Part shown: positions 48,857-56,537 of the stretch, piece after piece
How positions within the stretch are numbered: the stretch's first letter is position 1
Layout: the number at the start of each line of letters is the position of its first letter
Assembly (NCBI GenBank): GCA_948890655.1
Contig: CAQTYU010000006.1
Location: forward strand, 1 to 64,000
Length of the DNA: 64,000 bases
Direction of reading: 5' to 3'
Origin: Christensenellaceae bacterium
GTDB taxonomy: Bacteria; Bacillota; Clostridia; Christensenellales; Borkfalkiaceae
The notes under the pieces: model-generated
Seen by the model: the letters and a program-made list of their open reading frames with translations, nothing else
The model's database searches: none
What the model was told of the DNA's origin: nothing
Position numbers and translations under genes: made by a program

Positions 48857-49670
48857 CGGAATTTATACCGCTATAAACGGAATTATGGAGGAAATCGGGG
48901 CAATCGGTAAGACCTCGAAAAACCAGCAGCAGGGTTTTATGTATCGCGGTATCGACGCGGTTATGAACGCGCTACAGCCGGCGCTCGTCAAGCATAAGGT
49001 TTTCGTTGTGCCGGAAATCCTCGAGCAAAAGCGCGAGGAGCGCGTTACCGGAAAGGGCGGCAATCTCATATATTCAGTGCTCAAAATCAAATACACCTTT
49101 TACGCAGAGGACGGCTCCAGCGTTTCCGCTACCGTCATAGGCGAGGGTATGGACAGCGGCGACAAGGCGAGCAATAAGGCTATGAGTGTGGCGTTTAAGT
49201 ATGCTTGCTTTCAAGTCTTATGTATCCCGACGGAGGAAATGAAAGACCCGGACGCGGAAACGCCGCCCGAGAGCTTACCGAAACCCACGCCGGCGCAGCT
49301 GGAGGAGCTGCAAAAGCTCAATATCGACCTTAACAACGTGGCAACCTATTTCAAGGTAAAAGTGGAGTTTTTGAGCGCGCAGCAAGTCCAGTCCGCTATT
49401 GATATGAAACGCAAGAGGCTGGCAGCACAAGAGGCGAACGCGGCAGAGAACGGCGAGCAGACGCCCGCAGCAGCACCGCAGAAAACTGGCAAGCCCAAGA
49501 CCAAATACCAGCAGATTAAAGAGCTGGGCGCAGAGCGCGGCTTTGATATGGAGGACGTTACGGCGCTGGCGCTGGAAATGTTCGGCACCGATAAAATCAA
49601 CAGCCTTTCGGACAAGGATTTCAAGGCGCTGCTTGATAGGGTAAACACCGACGTGGAGGGCACGAACTAA
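48843..49670 (+). CDS. ERF-family single-strand annealing protein
   Basis: 275-aa phage recombinase of the ERF superfamily, which anneals complementary single strands. Family core: IYTAINGIMEEIGAIGKTSKN, FMYRGIDAVMNALQPALVKH, VLKIKYTFYAEDGSSVSATVIGEGMDSGDKASNKAMSVAFKYAC, where GE(G/A)xDxGDKAxxKAxxxAxKY is the diagnostic signature. Residues ~140-200 form a Pro/Ala-rich linker and the C-terminal ~60 residues a helical domain. The next gene encodes a PD-(D/E)XK nuclease, forming the usual nuclease plus annealase pair. Confidence 0.9.
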   Translation: MATTNGIYTAINGIMEEIGAIGKTSKNQQQGFMYRGIDAVMNALQPALVKHKVFVVPEILEQKREERVTGKGGNLIYSVLKIKYTFYAEDGSSVSATVIGEGMDSGDKASNKAMSVAFKYACFQVLCIPTEEMKDPDAETPPESLPKPTPAQLEELQKLNIDLNNVATYFKVKVEFLSAQQVQSAIDMKRKRLAAQEANAAENGEQTPAAAPQKTGKPKTKYQQIKELGAERGFDMEDVTALALEMFGTDKINSLSDKDFKALLDRVNTDVEGTN

Positions 49671-50551
49671 TGGGCACGGCGATTTTTAACAAAGAAAATC
49701 ATACCTATACGCTGGACGGCAAAATCCTTATAAGCGTTACCCAGCTTATGCGCAAGCACGGGCTCGCCCCGGATTACTCGGGAGTAAACGAGGCGGTGCT
49801 CCAGCGCAAGGTGGAGCGCGGGACGCTCATACACGAGGAAATCGAGCGCTATATCAAACACGGCGAGCTCGGCTTTACATCAGAGCAAGACGACTTTATC
49901 AACTTTGCCAAAGAGCTGGGGCTTAAGAATATGCGCTCCGAGCAAATCGTCAACGACGACCTCGTGGCGGGTACTATCGACCTTATGGCGGAGCGTGTCG
50001 CCGGCAAAGCTACCATAAAAGTGCTTGCCGATTACAAGACCGGCACGGCGGTGGACAAGGAGGCGGTACGCTGGCAGCTTTCGCTTTACGAGCGTTTGAG
50101 CGGCGAGAAATTCGACGAGTTTTACGTTTTCCACCTTTGCGAAAAGAGCAAGTACATACTGCTGGAGCATATCCCCGCCGAGGAGGTCGAAAAGCTGCTC
50201 GAGTGCGAGCGCAAGGGTGAGATATACAAACCTCGCACGCTTGTGGTGCCGAGCGAATTACTGGCAGCCGCAGAACAAGCAGAGCGCGCCGTTAAAGTGG
50301 CAGAGGCAGCCAAGAAAGAGGCAGACGCCAGCGCCGCAAAGATACGCGCCCAGCTTATCGCGGCAATGGAGGCGCAGGGCATAAAGAGCTTTGAAACCGC
50401 CGACAAGTCTATGCTTATCACTTACGTGGCACCCTCGGAGCGCGAAACTATCGACAGCGCAAGACTGAAAGGGGAGCACCCGGAGCTTGCCAAAAAGTAC
50501 GTAAAGACCTTGACAGTCAAGGCGTCGGTGCGCATAACGGTGCAAGGTTGA
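49670..50551 (+). CDS. PD-(D/E)XK exonuclease partner of ERF
   Basis: 293-aa nuclease of the RecB/Cas4-like fold. The N-terminal part has YTLDGKILISVTQLM and RGTLIHEEIERYIKHG (family RGxxxHxxxE); the active site is GTIDLM…VLADYKTG, giving the D-x(n)-D-x-K acids and lysine, then WQLSLYERL (QxxxY helix). The C-terminal third (~195-245) is an Ala/Glu/Lys coiled coil followed by a small helical domain. The stop/start overlap with the ERF gene (one base) supports a functional pair that resects and anneals DNA ends. Confidence 0.82.
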   Translation: MGTAIFNKENHTYTLDGKILISVTQLMRKHGLAPDYSGVNEAVLQRKVERGTLIHEEIERYIKHGELGFTSEQDDFINFAKELGLKNMRSEQIVNDDLVAGTIDLMAERVAGKATIKVLADYKTGTAVDKEAVRWQLSLYERLSGEKFDEFYVFHLCEKSKYILLEHIPAEEVEKLLECERKGEIYKPRTLVVPSELLAAAEQAERAVKVAEAAKKEADASAAKIRAQLIAAMEAQGIKSFETADKSMLITYVAPSERETIDSARLKGEHPELAKKYVKTLTVKASVRITVQG

Positions 50552-50552
50552 T

Positions 50553-51125
50553 ATGCTGGGCTCATTTATCGGAAAGTATAAAGATTGCCTCACGGACGAG
50601 CGCGGCGCCGTTGTCGTTTCTTTCACCGTTGAGGGCTCGGAGCGATACGCTGCAAGGCAATGCGCGGCAGCGGCGCAGACGGCGCTTGCAAGTGGCAAAG
50701 AACGGCTCAAAATCGAGGTAAATATCGACAAGCCCAAGCGGTCGCTTAACGCAAATAATTACTTATGGCAATTATGCGACAAAATCGCGGCAAAGGTCGG
50801 CAGCAGCAAGCTGGACATTTACCGCGGTTACGTGCTTGAGCAAGGCGTATTCGAGGCTATGGAAATAAACGCCGCAGCCGTAAAGCTCTTTTCCGAGGTG
50901 TGGGGCGCTCGGGGCGACGGCTGGCTCGTCGAGATTATGGACGGCACGGAGCGGGACGGTTACGTTTTACTCCACGCCTACAAGGGCAGCAGCACCTACG
51001 ACAAGGAACAAATGGCGCGCCTTATTGATAGCGTCGTAACGGACGCAAAAGAGCTCGAAATCGAAACGCGAACGCCGGAGGAAATCGAGCTAATGAAACA
51101 GCGCTGGGAGGGCTCACGCTTATGA
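50553..51125 (+). CDS. NinB-like recombination protein
   Basis: 190-aa phage protein resembling the NinB/YbcN family linked to recombination mediator function. The signature is KPKRSLNANNYLWQLCDKIAAKVG (family: KR(S/T)xxAN.YxWxLL.KIA). The N-terminal half is a beta-rich domain, and a helical C-terminus (PEEIELMKQRW) follows. The start is one base after the exonuclease stop, and the end overlaps the HNH gene by 4 nt. Confidence 0.7.
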   Translation: MLGSFIGKYKDCLTDERGAVVVSFTVEGSERYAARQCAAAAQTALASGKERLKIEVNIDKPKRSLNANNYLWQLCDKIAAKVGSSKLDIYRGYVLEQGVFEAMEINAAAVKLFSEVWGARGDGWLVEIMDGTERDGYVLLHAYKGSSTYDKEQMARLIDSVVTDAKELEIETRTPEEIELMKQRWEGSRL

Positions 51126-51421
51126 AATCCAAACGGACGAAAGCCCTTTCAATTACTCCGAAAGTCAAAAAAACAGTTTACGAGCGGGACGGCGGGAGGT
51201 GTGTTTTGTGTGGTAGCCCTCACGGGCTGCCGGAGGCGCACTATATCCCGCGCTCGCGTGGTGGGCTCGGCATACCGGAAAATATCGTAACGCTTTGCCG
51301 CAACTGCCACCGTGAACTCGACCAAACTACCCGCCGGGCAGAACTGCTCGAGCGTGTCAAGGCTCACCTTGATATATGGTACCCGGACTTTTCGGACGAC
51401 GACCGAATTTATAAAAAATAG
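51122..51421 (+). CDS. HNH endonuclease
   Basis: 99-aa HNH nuclease: CVLCGSPHGLPEAHYIPRSRGGLGIPENIVTLCRNCHRELDQ contains the two zinc-binding CxxC pairs (CVLC, CRNC), the first His of H-Y-I-P-R-S-R-G-G, the Asn and the final His. It could nick phage DNA during packaging or recombination; in this position, beside ERF and SSB, a recombination role is more likely. The 4-nt overlap with the NinB-like gene shows one operon. Confidence 0.88.
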   Translation: MKSKRTKALSITPKVKKTVYERDGGRCVLCGSPHGLPEAHYIPRSRGGLGIPENIVTLCRNCHRELDQTTRRAELLERVKAHLDIWYPDFSDDDRIYKK

Positions 51422-51435
51422 GAGGACATACCGAA

Positions 51436-51867
51436 ATGAACAAAGTTATTTTGATAGGCAACCTCGTGCGTGATGTGGAGCTTTCCACGACGCCCAGCGG
51501 CGTATCGGTCGCAAAGTTTACCCTTGCGGCAAATCGTACCTTTACGAACTCCGAGGGCGAACGCGAGGCGGACTATCCCAACATTATAGCGTGGCGCGAC
51601 CTCGCAGACCGTTGCGCGCAATACCTTTCCAAAGGCAAAAAGGCGGCGGTGGTGGGTATGCTGCAAACACGCTTGTACGAGGTGGAGGGGCAAAAGCGAT
51701 ACGTTACCGAGGTGGTGGCAAGCGAGGTCGAATTCTTGACACCGAAAGGCGAAAGCCAACAAGCAGCACCGCAAGGGTACGCGCCGAGAGGCGGCGCGCA
51801 ACGCCAGCAGAGGAATGGACGGGACGACCTCGTGCCGATTGACGACGACGGCGACCTACCTTTCTGA
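51436..51867 (+). CDS. ssb: Phage single-stranded DNA-binding protein
   Basis: 143-aa SSB. The OB fold spans residues 1-~105 (MNKVILIGNLVRDVELSTTP, VAKFTLAANRTF, PNIIAWRDLADRCAQYLSKGKKAAVVGMLQTRLYE), with a Gln/Arg/Gly-rich linker and the acidic tip DDDGDLPF used to recruit partners. The start lies in a near-exact GGAGGACATACCGAAATG block. Confidence 0.93.
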   Translation: MNKVILIGNLVRDVELSTTPSGVSVAKFTLAANRTFTNSEGEREADYPNIIAWRDLADRCAQYLSKGKKAAVVGMLQTRLYEVEGQKRYVTEVVASEVEFLTPKGESQQAAPQGYAPRGGAQRQQRNGRDDLVPIDDDGDLPF

Positions 51868-51878
51868 CGGAGGCGTAA

Positions 51879-52598
51879 ATGGAAATCAAAAAAGGCTATT
51901 ACGCCGTGATACCCGCGACAGTACGCTACGACAAGAGAATACCGGCAAACGCTAAACTTTTGTACGGCGAAATCACGGCGTTATGCAATCAGAGCGGGCT
52001 ATGCTGGGCAGAAAACACCTATTTCGCCAACCTCTACGAGGTAAACAATCGGACGATACAAGGCTGGATAAATTCCTTACTTAATGCCGGATACATACGC
52101 CGCGATATACAGTACGGCGAGGACGGCAAGACGGTTATACGCCGCTGCTTGAGTATAGTGTCGTCTGAATTCACCACCCCGTGCACAAATTTTCACGAGG
52201 GTGGCGACGAAATCAGCGCTACGGTAGCGCTGAAAAATTCACCTATAATATTACAAGATAATACTACAATGAATATTACAAAAAATAATCCCCCTACCCC
52301 CGGCAAAAAGAAAGCGCTTTTTGAGCGTATGACGTCGGAAACCGACTTGCCGGAAAGAGTGAAAGCCTCCATTTATAAGTGGCTGGAGTATAAAAAGTAC
52401 AACTATCAAGAAATGGGTTTCAAGACTTTGCTCACGATAGTGCAAAGAAAGGTCGAGGAGTACGGGGCGGACGCGGTTATCGAGCTGGTGGACGAGTGTA
52501 TCTCGAGCACGTGGAAAGGGCTAATATGGGAAAAGCTCAACAAACGCCCGCCGCAGCAGCAGCCGAGAAAGCCGCGAAATTACGACGAGGAGGACTGA
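51879..52598 (+). CDS. Phage replication initiator-like HTH protein
   Basis: 239-aa protein. The N-terminal winged helix (YYAVIPATVRYDKRIPANAKLLYGEITALCNQSGLCWAENTYFANLYEVNNRTIQGWINSLLNAGYI) is the HTH_36/replisome-organiser type. A Thr/Asn/Pro-rich linker (~110-145) leads to a helical C-terminal domain resembling the DnaD/DnaB-like module (IYKWLEYKKYNYQEMGFKTLLTIVQRKVEEYGADAVIELVDECISSTWKGL). With the DnaC-like ATPase 4 nt downstream it probably brings the host helicase to the phage origin. Confidence 0.8.
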   Translation: MEIKKGYYAVIPATVRYDKRIPANAKLLYGEITALCNQSGLCWAENTYFANLYEVNNRTIQGWINSLLNAGYIRRDIQYGEDGKTVIRRCLSIVSSEFTTPCTNFHEGGDEISATVALKNSPIILQDNTTMNITKNNPPTPGKKKALFERMTSETDLPERVKASIYKWLEYKKYNYQEMGFKTLLTIVQRKVEEYGADAVIELVDECISSTWKGLIWEKLNKRPPQQQPRKPRNYDEED

Positions 52599-52601
52599 CC
52601 T

Positions 52602-53459
52602 ATGGAGCACGTAAACGACGCTTTGAGCAAGCTCATACCGCCACCGCAACAGCCGGACGCAGACGAGTACGTCGGCGAGGACGGGCTTATTTATTGCAAA
52701 AACTGTAAGACCTCGCGGCAATTTTTCGAGAATTTTACGGGCGGCAAGCCGGCAATCCTCCCCAAGCTATGCAAATGCAGAGCAGAGGCGGCGGAAAAAC
52801 AACGCAAAGAGGAGGAGGAACGGGAACGCAGGGAGCAGATAGAGAACGCTCGACACAAAGCTATTTCCGTACCCTCATATCGTGGTTATCGCTTTTCGGT
52901 GGACGACGGCAAGACCCCCAAGACAACGGAAATATGCAAAAACTACGTGCGCAATTTTGCGGAGTTTTCAAAAACGGGGCAAGGGCTCTTATTGTACGGC
53001 GACGTCGGGACAGGCAAGACCTTTTATGCTCTTTGCATAGCAAACGCGCTTATTGACCGCGAATACAAAGTGCTGCATACAAGCCTTGCGGACGTGGTAA
53101 AAATGGCGCAAGATTTCGACAACGCCGAAAGCCACTTTATGCGGCTTATGTGGCAAAAGTGTATTGTTATAGACGACCTCGGCACCGAGAGAGCGACCTC
53201 GTTTGCCGAGGAGCAAATCTATAAGTTTATAGACGGTTGCAACACGCACGGCGTGGCGCTTATCGTAACAACAAACTACACACCCAAAGAGCTGGAGGCA
53301 GCGGCGGCGGATACATCAGACTTGACGCACGCCCGAATTTACAGCCGATTGCTCGAAAAGTGTTTCCCCGTAAGGGTAAACGACATTAAACGCCGAGAGG
53401 CAAACACCGCCAAAAACAAGGCGACAGTGGCAGAACTGCTCGGCATAAGTAAAAAATAA
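52602..53459 (+). CDS. DnaC-like helicase loader ATPase
   Basis: 285-aa AAA+ protein of the DnaC/IstB type. A cysteine pair (YCKNCKTS…LCKCR) in the first 50 residues may bind zinc, followed by a charged helix; the ATPase has Walker A YGDVGTGKTFYALCIANAL and Walker B CIVIDDLGTERATSFAEEQIY, then sensor I VTTNYTPKEL and the arginine region IYSRLLEKC. It would load replicative helicase at the phage origin together with the preceding initiator. The spacing of 3 nt shows co-translation. Confidence 0.9.
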   Translation: MEHVNDALSKLIPPPQQPDADEYVGEDGLIYCKNCKTSRQFFENFTGGKPAILPKLCKCRAEAAEKQRKEEEERERREQIENARHKAISVPSYRGYRFSVDDGKTPKTTEICKNYVRNFAEFSKTGQGLLLYGDVGTGKTFYALCIANALIDREYKVLHTSLADVVKMAQDFDNAESHFMRLMWQKCIVIDDLGTERATSFAEEQIYKFIDGCNTHGVALIVTTNYTPKELEAAAADTSDLTHARIYSRLLEKCFPVRVNDIKRREANTAKNKATVAELLGISKK

Positions 53460-53476
53460 TCGGAGGACATACCAAA

Positions 53477-54061
53477 ATGAACAAAATCACACTTACAAGC
53501 GACCAACTCAAGAGAGTATTTGAGGTCGCGCAAAGCGCAATCTCTAAAGATGTGGCGCGCCCGGTATTACAATACGCCAAGGCTACCGTAAAGGGTAGCG
53601 AGCTCACAGTGGTGGCGTGCGGCGGCTGGCGCCTTTCAAGGTATAAGCTGGAGCTCAAAGAACAGGAGGCGGATTTCGGTTTTTATTTCAAGCCTTTTGC
53701 GCTCCCCAAGACGTTAATATCCGCGGAAATAGAAAAACTCGACGACAAGGTGATATTTACGCTTAACTGCTCGGAGTGGCAGCAAAGCTATATTTTCCCG
53801 CAGCCGTCCGGTGATTTTATCGACGCGGACAAAATTATACCGCCGAGAGCAGAGGGTTACTCTATAGCGTTTAACGCCAAGGGCTTAATAGAGGCACTCA
53901 AGCCTTTTGCTAAATCGGGCGACCGTTACCACATTGTCAAGCTCAATTTTGTGCCAGTAAACAGTGGCGGCACAAACGCAACGAGCCCCGGAACGCTTAC
54001 GGGCAAAATCGACGACGCAAACGTGGAAATACTCGTGCTGCCGGTGCGCTGCACGGATTAA
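53477..54061 (+). CDS. Sliding-clamp-like phage protein (short DnaN homologue candidate)
   Basis: 194-aa protein from an exact GGAGGACATACCAAAATG block. LKRVFEVAQSAISKDVARPVLQYAKATVKGSELTVVACGGWRLSRYKLEL matches the DNA polymerase III beta-clamp pattern: helix, strand with R-P-x-L, and the DGYRLA-like GGWRLSR. DFGFYFKPFALPK and a repeated second half (YSIAFNAKGLIEALKPF) continue the clamp fold. At about half the normal length it would supply only one to two of three clamp domains, so it might act as a higher oligomer or as a decoy for the host clamp. Homology is by eye only. Confidence 0.55.
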   Translation: MNKITLTSDQLKRVFEVAQSAISKDVARPVLQYAKATVKGSELTVVACGGWRLSRYKLELKEQEADFGFYFKPFALPKTLISAEIEKLDDKVIFTLNCSEWQQSYIFPQPSGDFIDADKIIPPRAEGYSIAFNAKGLIEALKPFAKSGDRYHIVKLNFVPVNSGGTNATSPGTLTGKIDDANVEILVLPVRCTD

Positions 54062-54072
54062 AAGGTGGCGAT

Positions 54073-55176
54073 ATGGAAAAAGACGAATTAAAGTATTTGC
54101 AAGCGTTTGATTTCCCGCACAAGGTTATGCGCTCGCAGACAAAAATACTCGAGTACATACTAAAACTTAAGGGCAAGGTGTATGTGGCATTTTCCGGAGG
54201 CGTCGATAGTACGGTGCTGCTGGATATGACTTGCCGAGTATGGGCGTCGCTTGACGAATACCGCGACAAGCCGCTCACGGTTATATTTGCCGACACCGGC
54301 AACGAGTTTATGGCGATACGCCGCTTTGTGGTGGAATTCTGCGAGATATGCGAAAAGCGCCACGGTATTAAAATCGACCTCATAAAGGCGCGCAATAAAG
54401 ATATAAATTTCTACAATATCCCCGCGACGGTCGGCTATCCGGTGGTAAGCAAAAAGGTTTCCCGTATGATAAGAGATATACGGACGTGGTGCCGCGAGAT
54501 TATGGCAGCGCACCAAATCGAGGGCGGGCTTACCCGGGAGGTATTCGAGCGCATAATCGTGGAGTACGAGCCCGAAATGACGCACACTATACGCCTTTAC
54601 TTTACCGGGGTTACAAGCAAAGGGAAAAAGTGCAAGAGCCGCAAGCTGCCGCTCAAGTGGTATAAACTTTGTTATGCACCTTTTGAGGTGAGCGAAAAGT
54701 GCTGCGACATTATCAAAAAAGACCCTTGCAAAGCGGAGGCTAAAAAGCGCAAACTTTACGGGCTGGTGGCTACTATGGCAAGCGACAGCAAGCAAAGAGA
54801 AAGCGCCTACCTCGCCACTGGCTGCAACTCTTTTAACGGGAGCCGCACAAAAAGCCAGCCTATGGGCTTTTGGTTTACGGACGACGTAACGGAGTACCTC
54901 CGTACCTATTCGCTGGAGTATTGCAAAGATGTTTACGGGGATATTTGCCCGCCGGGTAGCAGTAAACGCTTTACGAAAGAGCAACATACTGGCTGCAAGC
55001 TTTGTCTTTTCGGGTGCCACCTTGAGGACGAGCCCAACCGCATACAGCGCCTTGCCAGTACGGAGCCCAAGATGTACGACTTTGCTATCAGAAAGGAACA
55101 GGGCGGACTAAACTACGGCGAGGTTATGGACTACCTCGGAATACCTTACAAAGTGGAGGGCGGCGGCAATGAGTAA
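54073..55176 (+). CDS. PAPS-reductase-like PP-loop protein
   Basis: 367-aa member of the phosphoadenosine phosphosulfate reductase superfamily. The PP-loop VYVAFSGGVDSTVLLDM is followed by LTVIFADTGNEF and GYPVVSKKVSRMIRDIRTW. C-terminal cysteines (HTGCKLCLFGCHLEDE) suggest a metal or Fe-S site, as in related phage and DndC-like proteins. Phage copies are common, and their role (nucleotide or DNA/RNA modification) is unproven. No dnd genes or sulfate-assimilation genes are adjacent. The end overlaps the DUF3850 gene by 8 nt. Confidence 0.85.
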   Translation: MEKDELKYLQAFDFPHKVMRSQTKILEYILKLKGKVYVAFSGGVDSTVLLDMTCRVWASLDEYRDKPLTVIFADTGNEFMAIRRFVVEFCEICEKRHGIKIDLIKARNKDINFYNIPATVGYPVVSKKVSRMIRDIRTWCREIMAAHQIEGGLTREVFERIIVEYEPEMTHTIRLYFTGVTSKGKKCKSRKLPLKWYKLCYAPFEVSEKCCDIIKKDPCKAEAKKRKLYGLVATMASDSKQRESAYLATGCNSFNGSRTKSQPMGFWFTDDVTEYLRTYSLEYCKDVYGDICPPGSSKRFTKEQHTGCKLCLFGCHLEDEPNRIQRLASTEPKMYDFAIRKEQGGLNYGEVMDYLGIPYKVEGGGNE

Positions 55177-55474
55177 GTTACACGACCTTAAAATACTGAA
55201 AGAATATTTTGACGCAAAGCTCGCCGGGGTAAAGCCGTTTGAAATCCGCTACAACGACCGGGATTTCCAAGTGGGCGATTATTTGCGGCTCCGCGAAATT
55301 GTGCCGATACCGGATACGTCGCCCGTTATGTACGAGTACACCGGGCGGGTACTCATTACGGAGGTGCTCTATATCCTCAAAGGCGTGGGGCTGCAAGACG
55401 GTTACGTCGCGCTGGGTGAGCGTCCCGAGGATTACCTCGAAAACGATTTCCCCGAGGGAGGCGGCAATGGATAA
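55169..55474 (+). CDS. DUF3850 (ASCH/PUA-like) protein
   Basis: 101-aa DUF3850 protein: HDLKILKEYFDAKLAGVKPFEIRYNDRDFQVGDYLRLRE is the full family signature, an RNA/nucleotide-binding ASCH-like barrel in which the K-P/F-E-I-R loop lies at the ligand site. It overlaps its upstream neighbour by 8 nt and its downstream neighbour by 8 nt. It may bind modified RNA or nucleotides alongside the PP-loop protein. Confidence 0.88.
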   Translation: MSKLHDLKILKEYFDAKLAGVKPFEIRYNDRDFQVGDYLRLREIVPIPDTSPVMYEYTGRVLITEVLYILKGVGLQDGYVALGERPEDYLENDFPEGGGNG

Positions 55475-55685
55475 ACCGATACAAGGCTTTGCCGGCTGCA
55501 CTGTCAACGAGCACGGGGAGGTAAAGGTAAACGGAAAGGTGGGAGCGGTATTTGTATCAATCGCAGCCGCAGCGAAATATTACGGCTGTAACTACCGGAG
55601 CCTTTTTGAGGCGGTAAAGAACGGAACACCCTACAAGGGGCACCTATGGCGGCACTGCCGTATCGACATCATACTGGAGGAGTAA
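55467..55685 (+). CDS. Small prophage protein of unknown function
   Basis: 72-aa protein starting at ATG 55467 within GGGAGGCGGCAATG. The core GAVFVSIAAAAKYYGCNYRSLFEAVKNGTPYKGHLWRHC looks like a short helix-turn-helix similar to NUMOD-type DNA-binding modules (S.xxAAKyxG..…). A longer frame beginning upstream inside the DUF3850 gene is not credible. It abuts the next gene directly. Confidence 0.65.
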   Translation: MDKPIQGFAGCTVNEHGEVKVNGKVGAVFVSIAAAAKYYGCNYRSLFEAVKNGTPYKGHLWRHCRIDIILEE

Positions 55686-56102
55686 ATGGACGTTAAACAA
55701 TGGCTTTTGCGAGCCTATCGCATAGACCAGCAGATACAAAGCAAAAACGAGCAAATCGAGATGTGGGAAACGCTCGCGCAGAAAGTTACGAGCGACCCCT
55801 CGGCACTGCCGGGCGGAGGCGGCGGGTACTCCAGCAGGGTGGAAACGTATTGCATAAAGATAGCGGACGCACAGGCGGAAATCGAGCGCCAACGCGACGA
55901 GCTTATCAGCGTGCGCCGTGAAATAGAGGAGGCAATCAACAAGGTGCAAAATGTAACGCTGCGGCTCTTACTGGAGCAACGCTATTTGCTTTGCAAAGGC
56001 TGGGAGGACATAGCGGAGTTTATGGGGTACTGCGTCGAGTACGTCAAGAGGGATATACACAGGCAAGCCCTCCGCGCAGCTCGTGAAATTATAGCCCCCT
56101 AA
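55686..56102 (+). CDS. DUF1492-like/sigma-70-like late regulator
   Basis: 138-aa protein: an N-terminal coiled coil (RIDQQIQSKNEQIEMWETLAQK … IADAQAEIERQRDELISVRREIEEAI) and a C-terminal sigma-region-4-like helix-turn-helix (LLLEQRYLLCKGWEDIAEFMGYCVEYVKRDIHRQAL). This is the DUF1492/ArpU/RinA-type layout of Firmicute phage late-gene activators, and it sits at the end of the early operon just before the packaging genes, as expected for a late switch. Confidence 0.82.
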   Translation: MDVKQWLLRAYRIDQQIQSKNEQIEMWETLAQKVTSDPSALPGGGGGYSSRVETYCIKIADAQAEIERQRDELISVRREIEEAINKVQNVTLRLLLEQRYLLCKGWEDIAEFMGYCVEYVKRDIHRQALRAAREIIAP

Positions 56103-56112
56103 ATATTCACTT

Positions 56113-56229
56113 TTACCCTTTTTTATCTTGCCAAAATGCAATATAATGTACAATGTGCTCAAGCACAAATCCCGCGGGGCGACCGAGAGGCGCGGGAAAA
56201 CTGTTTGATTTCGCCGTCGGTATGTTCAT
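56113..56229 (-). CDS. Possible small gene on the opposite strand
   Basis: A 38-codon leftward frame from ATG 56229 (MNIPTAKSNSFPAPLGRPAG…) preceded by TAAGGAGGTTTTTACCAAA, a strong ribosome binding site whose end echoes the ACCAAAATGAAC start block of the other phage genes. No family. It lies antisense to the gap between the late regulator and the 56359 gene. Too short to be sure. Confidence 0.3.
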   Translation of the reverse strand: MNIPTAKSNSFPAPLGRPAGFVLEHIVHYIAFWQDKKG

Positions 56230-56316
56230 TTTGGTAAAAACCTCCTTAAAAGATTATACACGACTTGCAAGGCGGGACGGTTTAACAGTTTTACCTCCGC
56301 CGAGCAAATCCACGTC

Positions 56317-56348
56317 AAAGCTCTACCGCCCGGTAGGGCTTTTATTAT
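56317..56348 (+). terminator. Intrinsic terminator ending the early operon
   Basis: AGCTCTACC / GGTAGGGCT, 9-bp stem with one G-U, GCCC loop, then TTTATT. It separates the early region from the packaging genes. Confidence 0.7.
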
Positions 56349-56358
56349 GGGGGTTACA

Positions 56359-56536
56359 ATGGACGCACGCAAAAAACAAACAAAGGCGGCAGCAGCAAAA
56401 TGAGTATTACACCTTAAAAGAGATTGAGCGGCTCGTTGAGCAACTCAATTACGAAACGGTAAAAATCGAAATCGTTATGCCGCACGATAAGGTGCTTATG
56501 CTCGAAAAGACAAAGCACCGACCTATCGGCTTTTAA
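56359..56536 (+). pseudogene. Small prophage gene with A-tract frameshift
   Basis: ATG 56359 opens MDARKKQTKAAAAK and stops after 14 codons. Removing one A from the A6 run at ~56371-56376 gives MDARKNKQRRQQQNEYYTLKEIERLVEQL…, which continues to TAA 56536 (58 aa) in good coding sequence (YETVKIEIVMPHDKVLMLE). The downstream frame has no start of its own. It could be a sequencing indel, a decayed gene, or slippage on the A-run. Family unknown. Confidence 0.5.
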
Positions 56537-56537
56537 C

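Noticed and set aside
46456..53479. GGAGGACATACC repeats as a dispersed CRISPR-like or insertion repeat
   Set aside because: Copies are kilobases apart and each is fixed at a start codon, so they are start-site elements rather than an array or mobile element.
54160..55020. Leftward open frame of 286 codons opposite the PP-loop gene
   Set aside because: Antisense shadow; the sense strand has clear family motifs, and the phage operon runs rightward here.
54073..55176. DndC-type DNA phosphorothioation system
   Set aside because: The PP-loop protein is of the same superfamily, but no dndB, dndD or dndE genes and no restriction partners are present.
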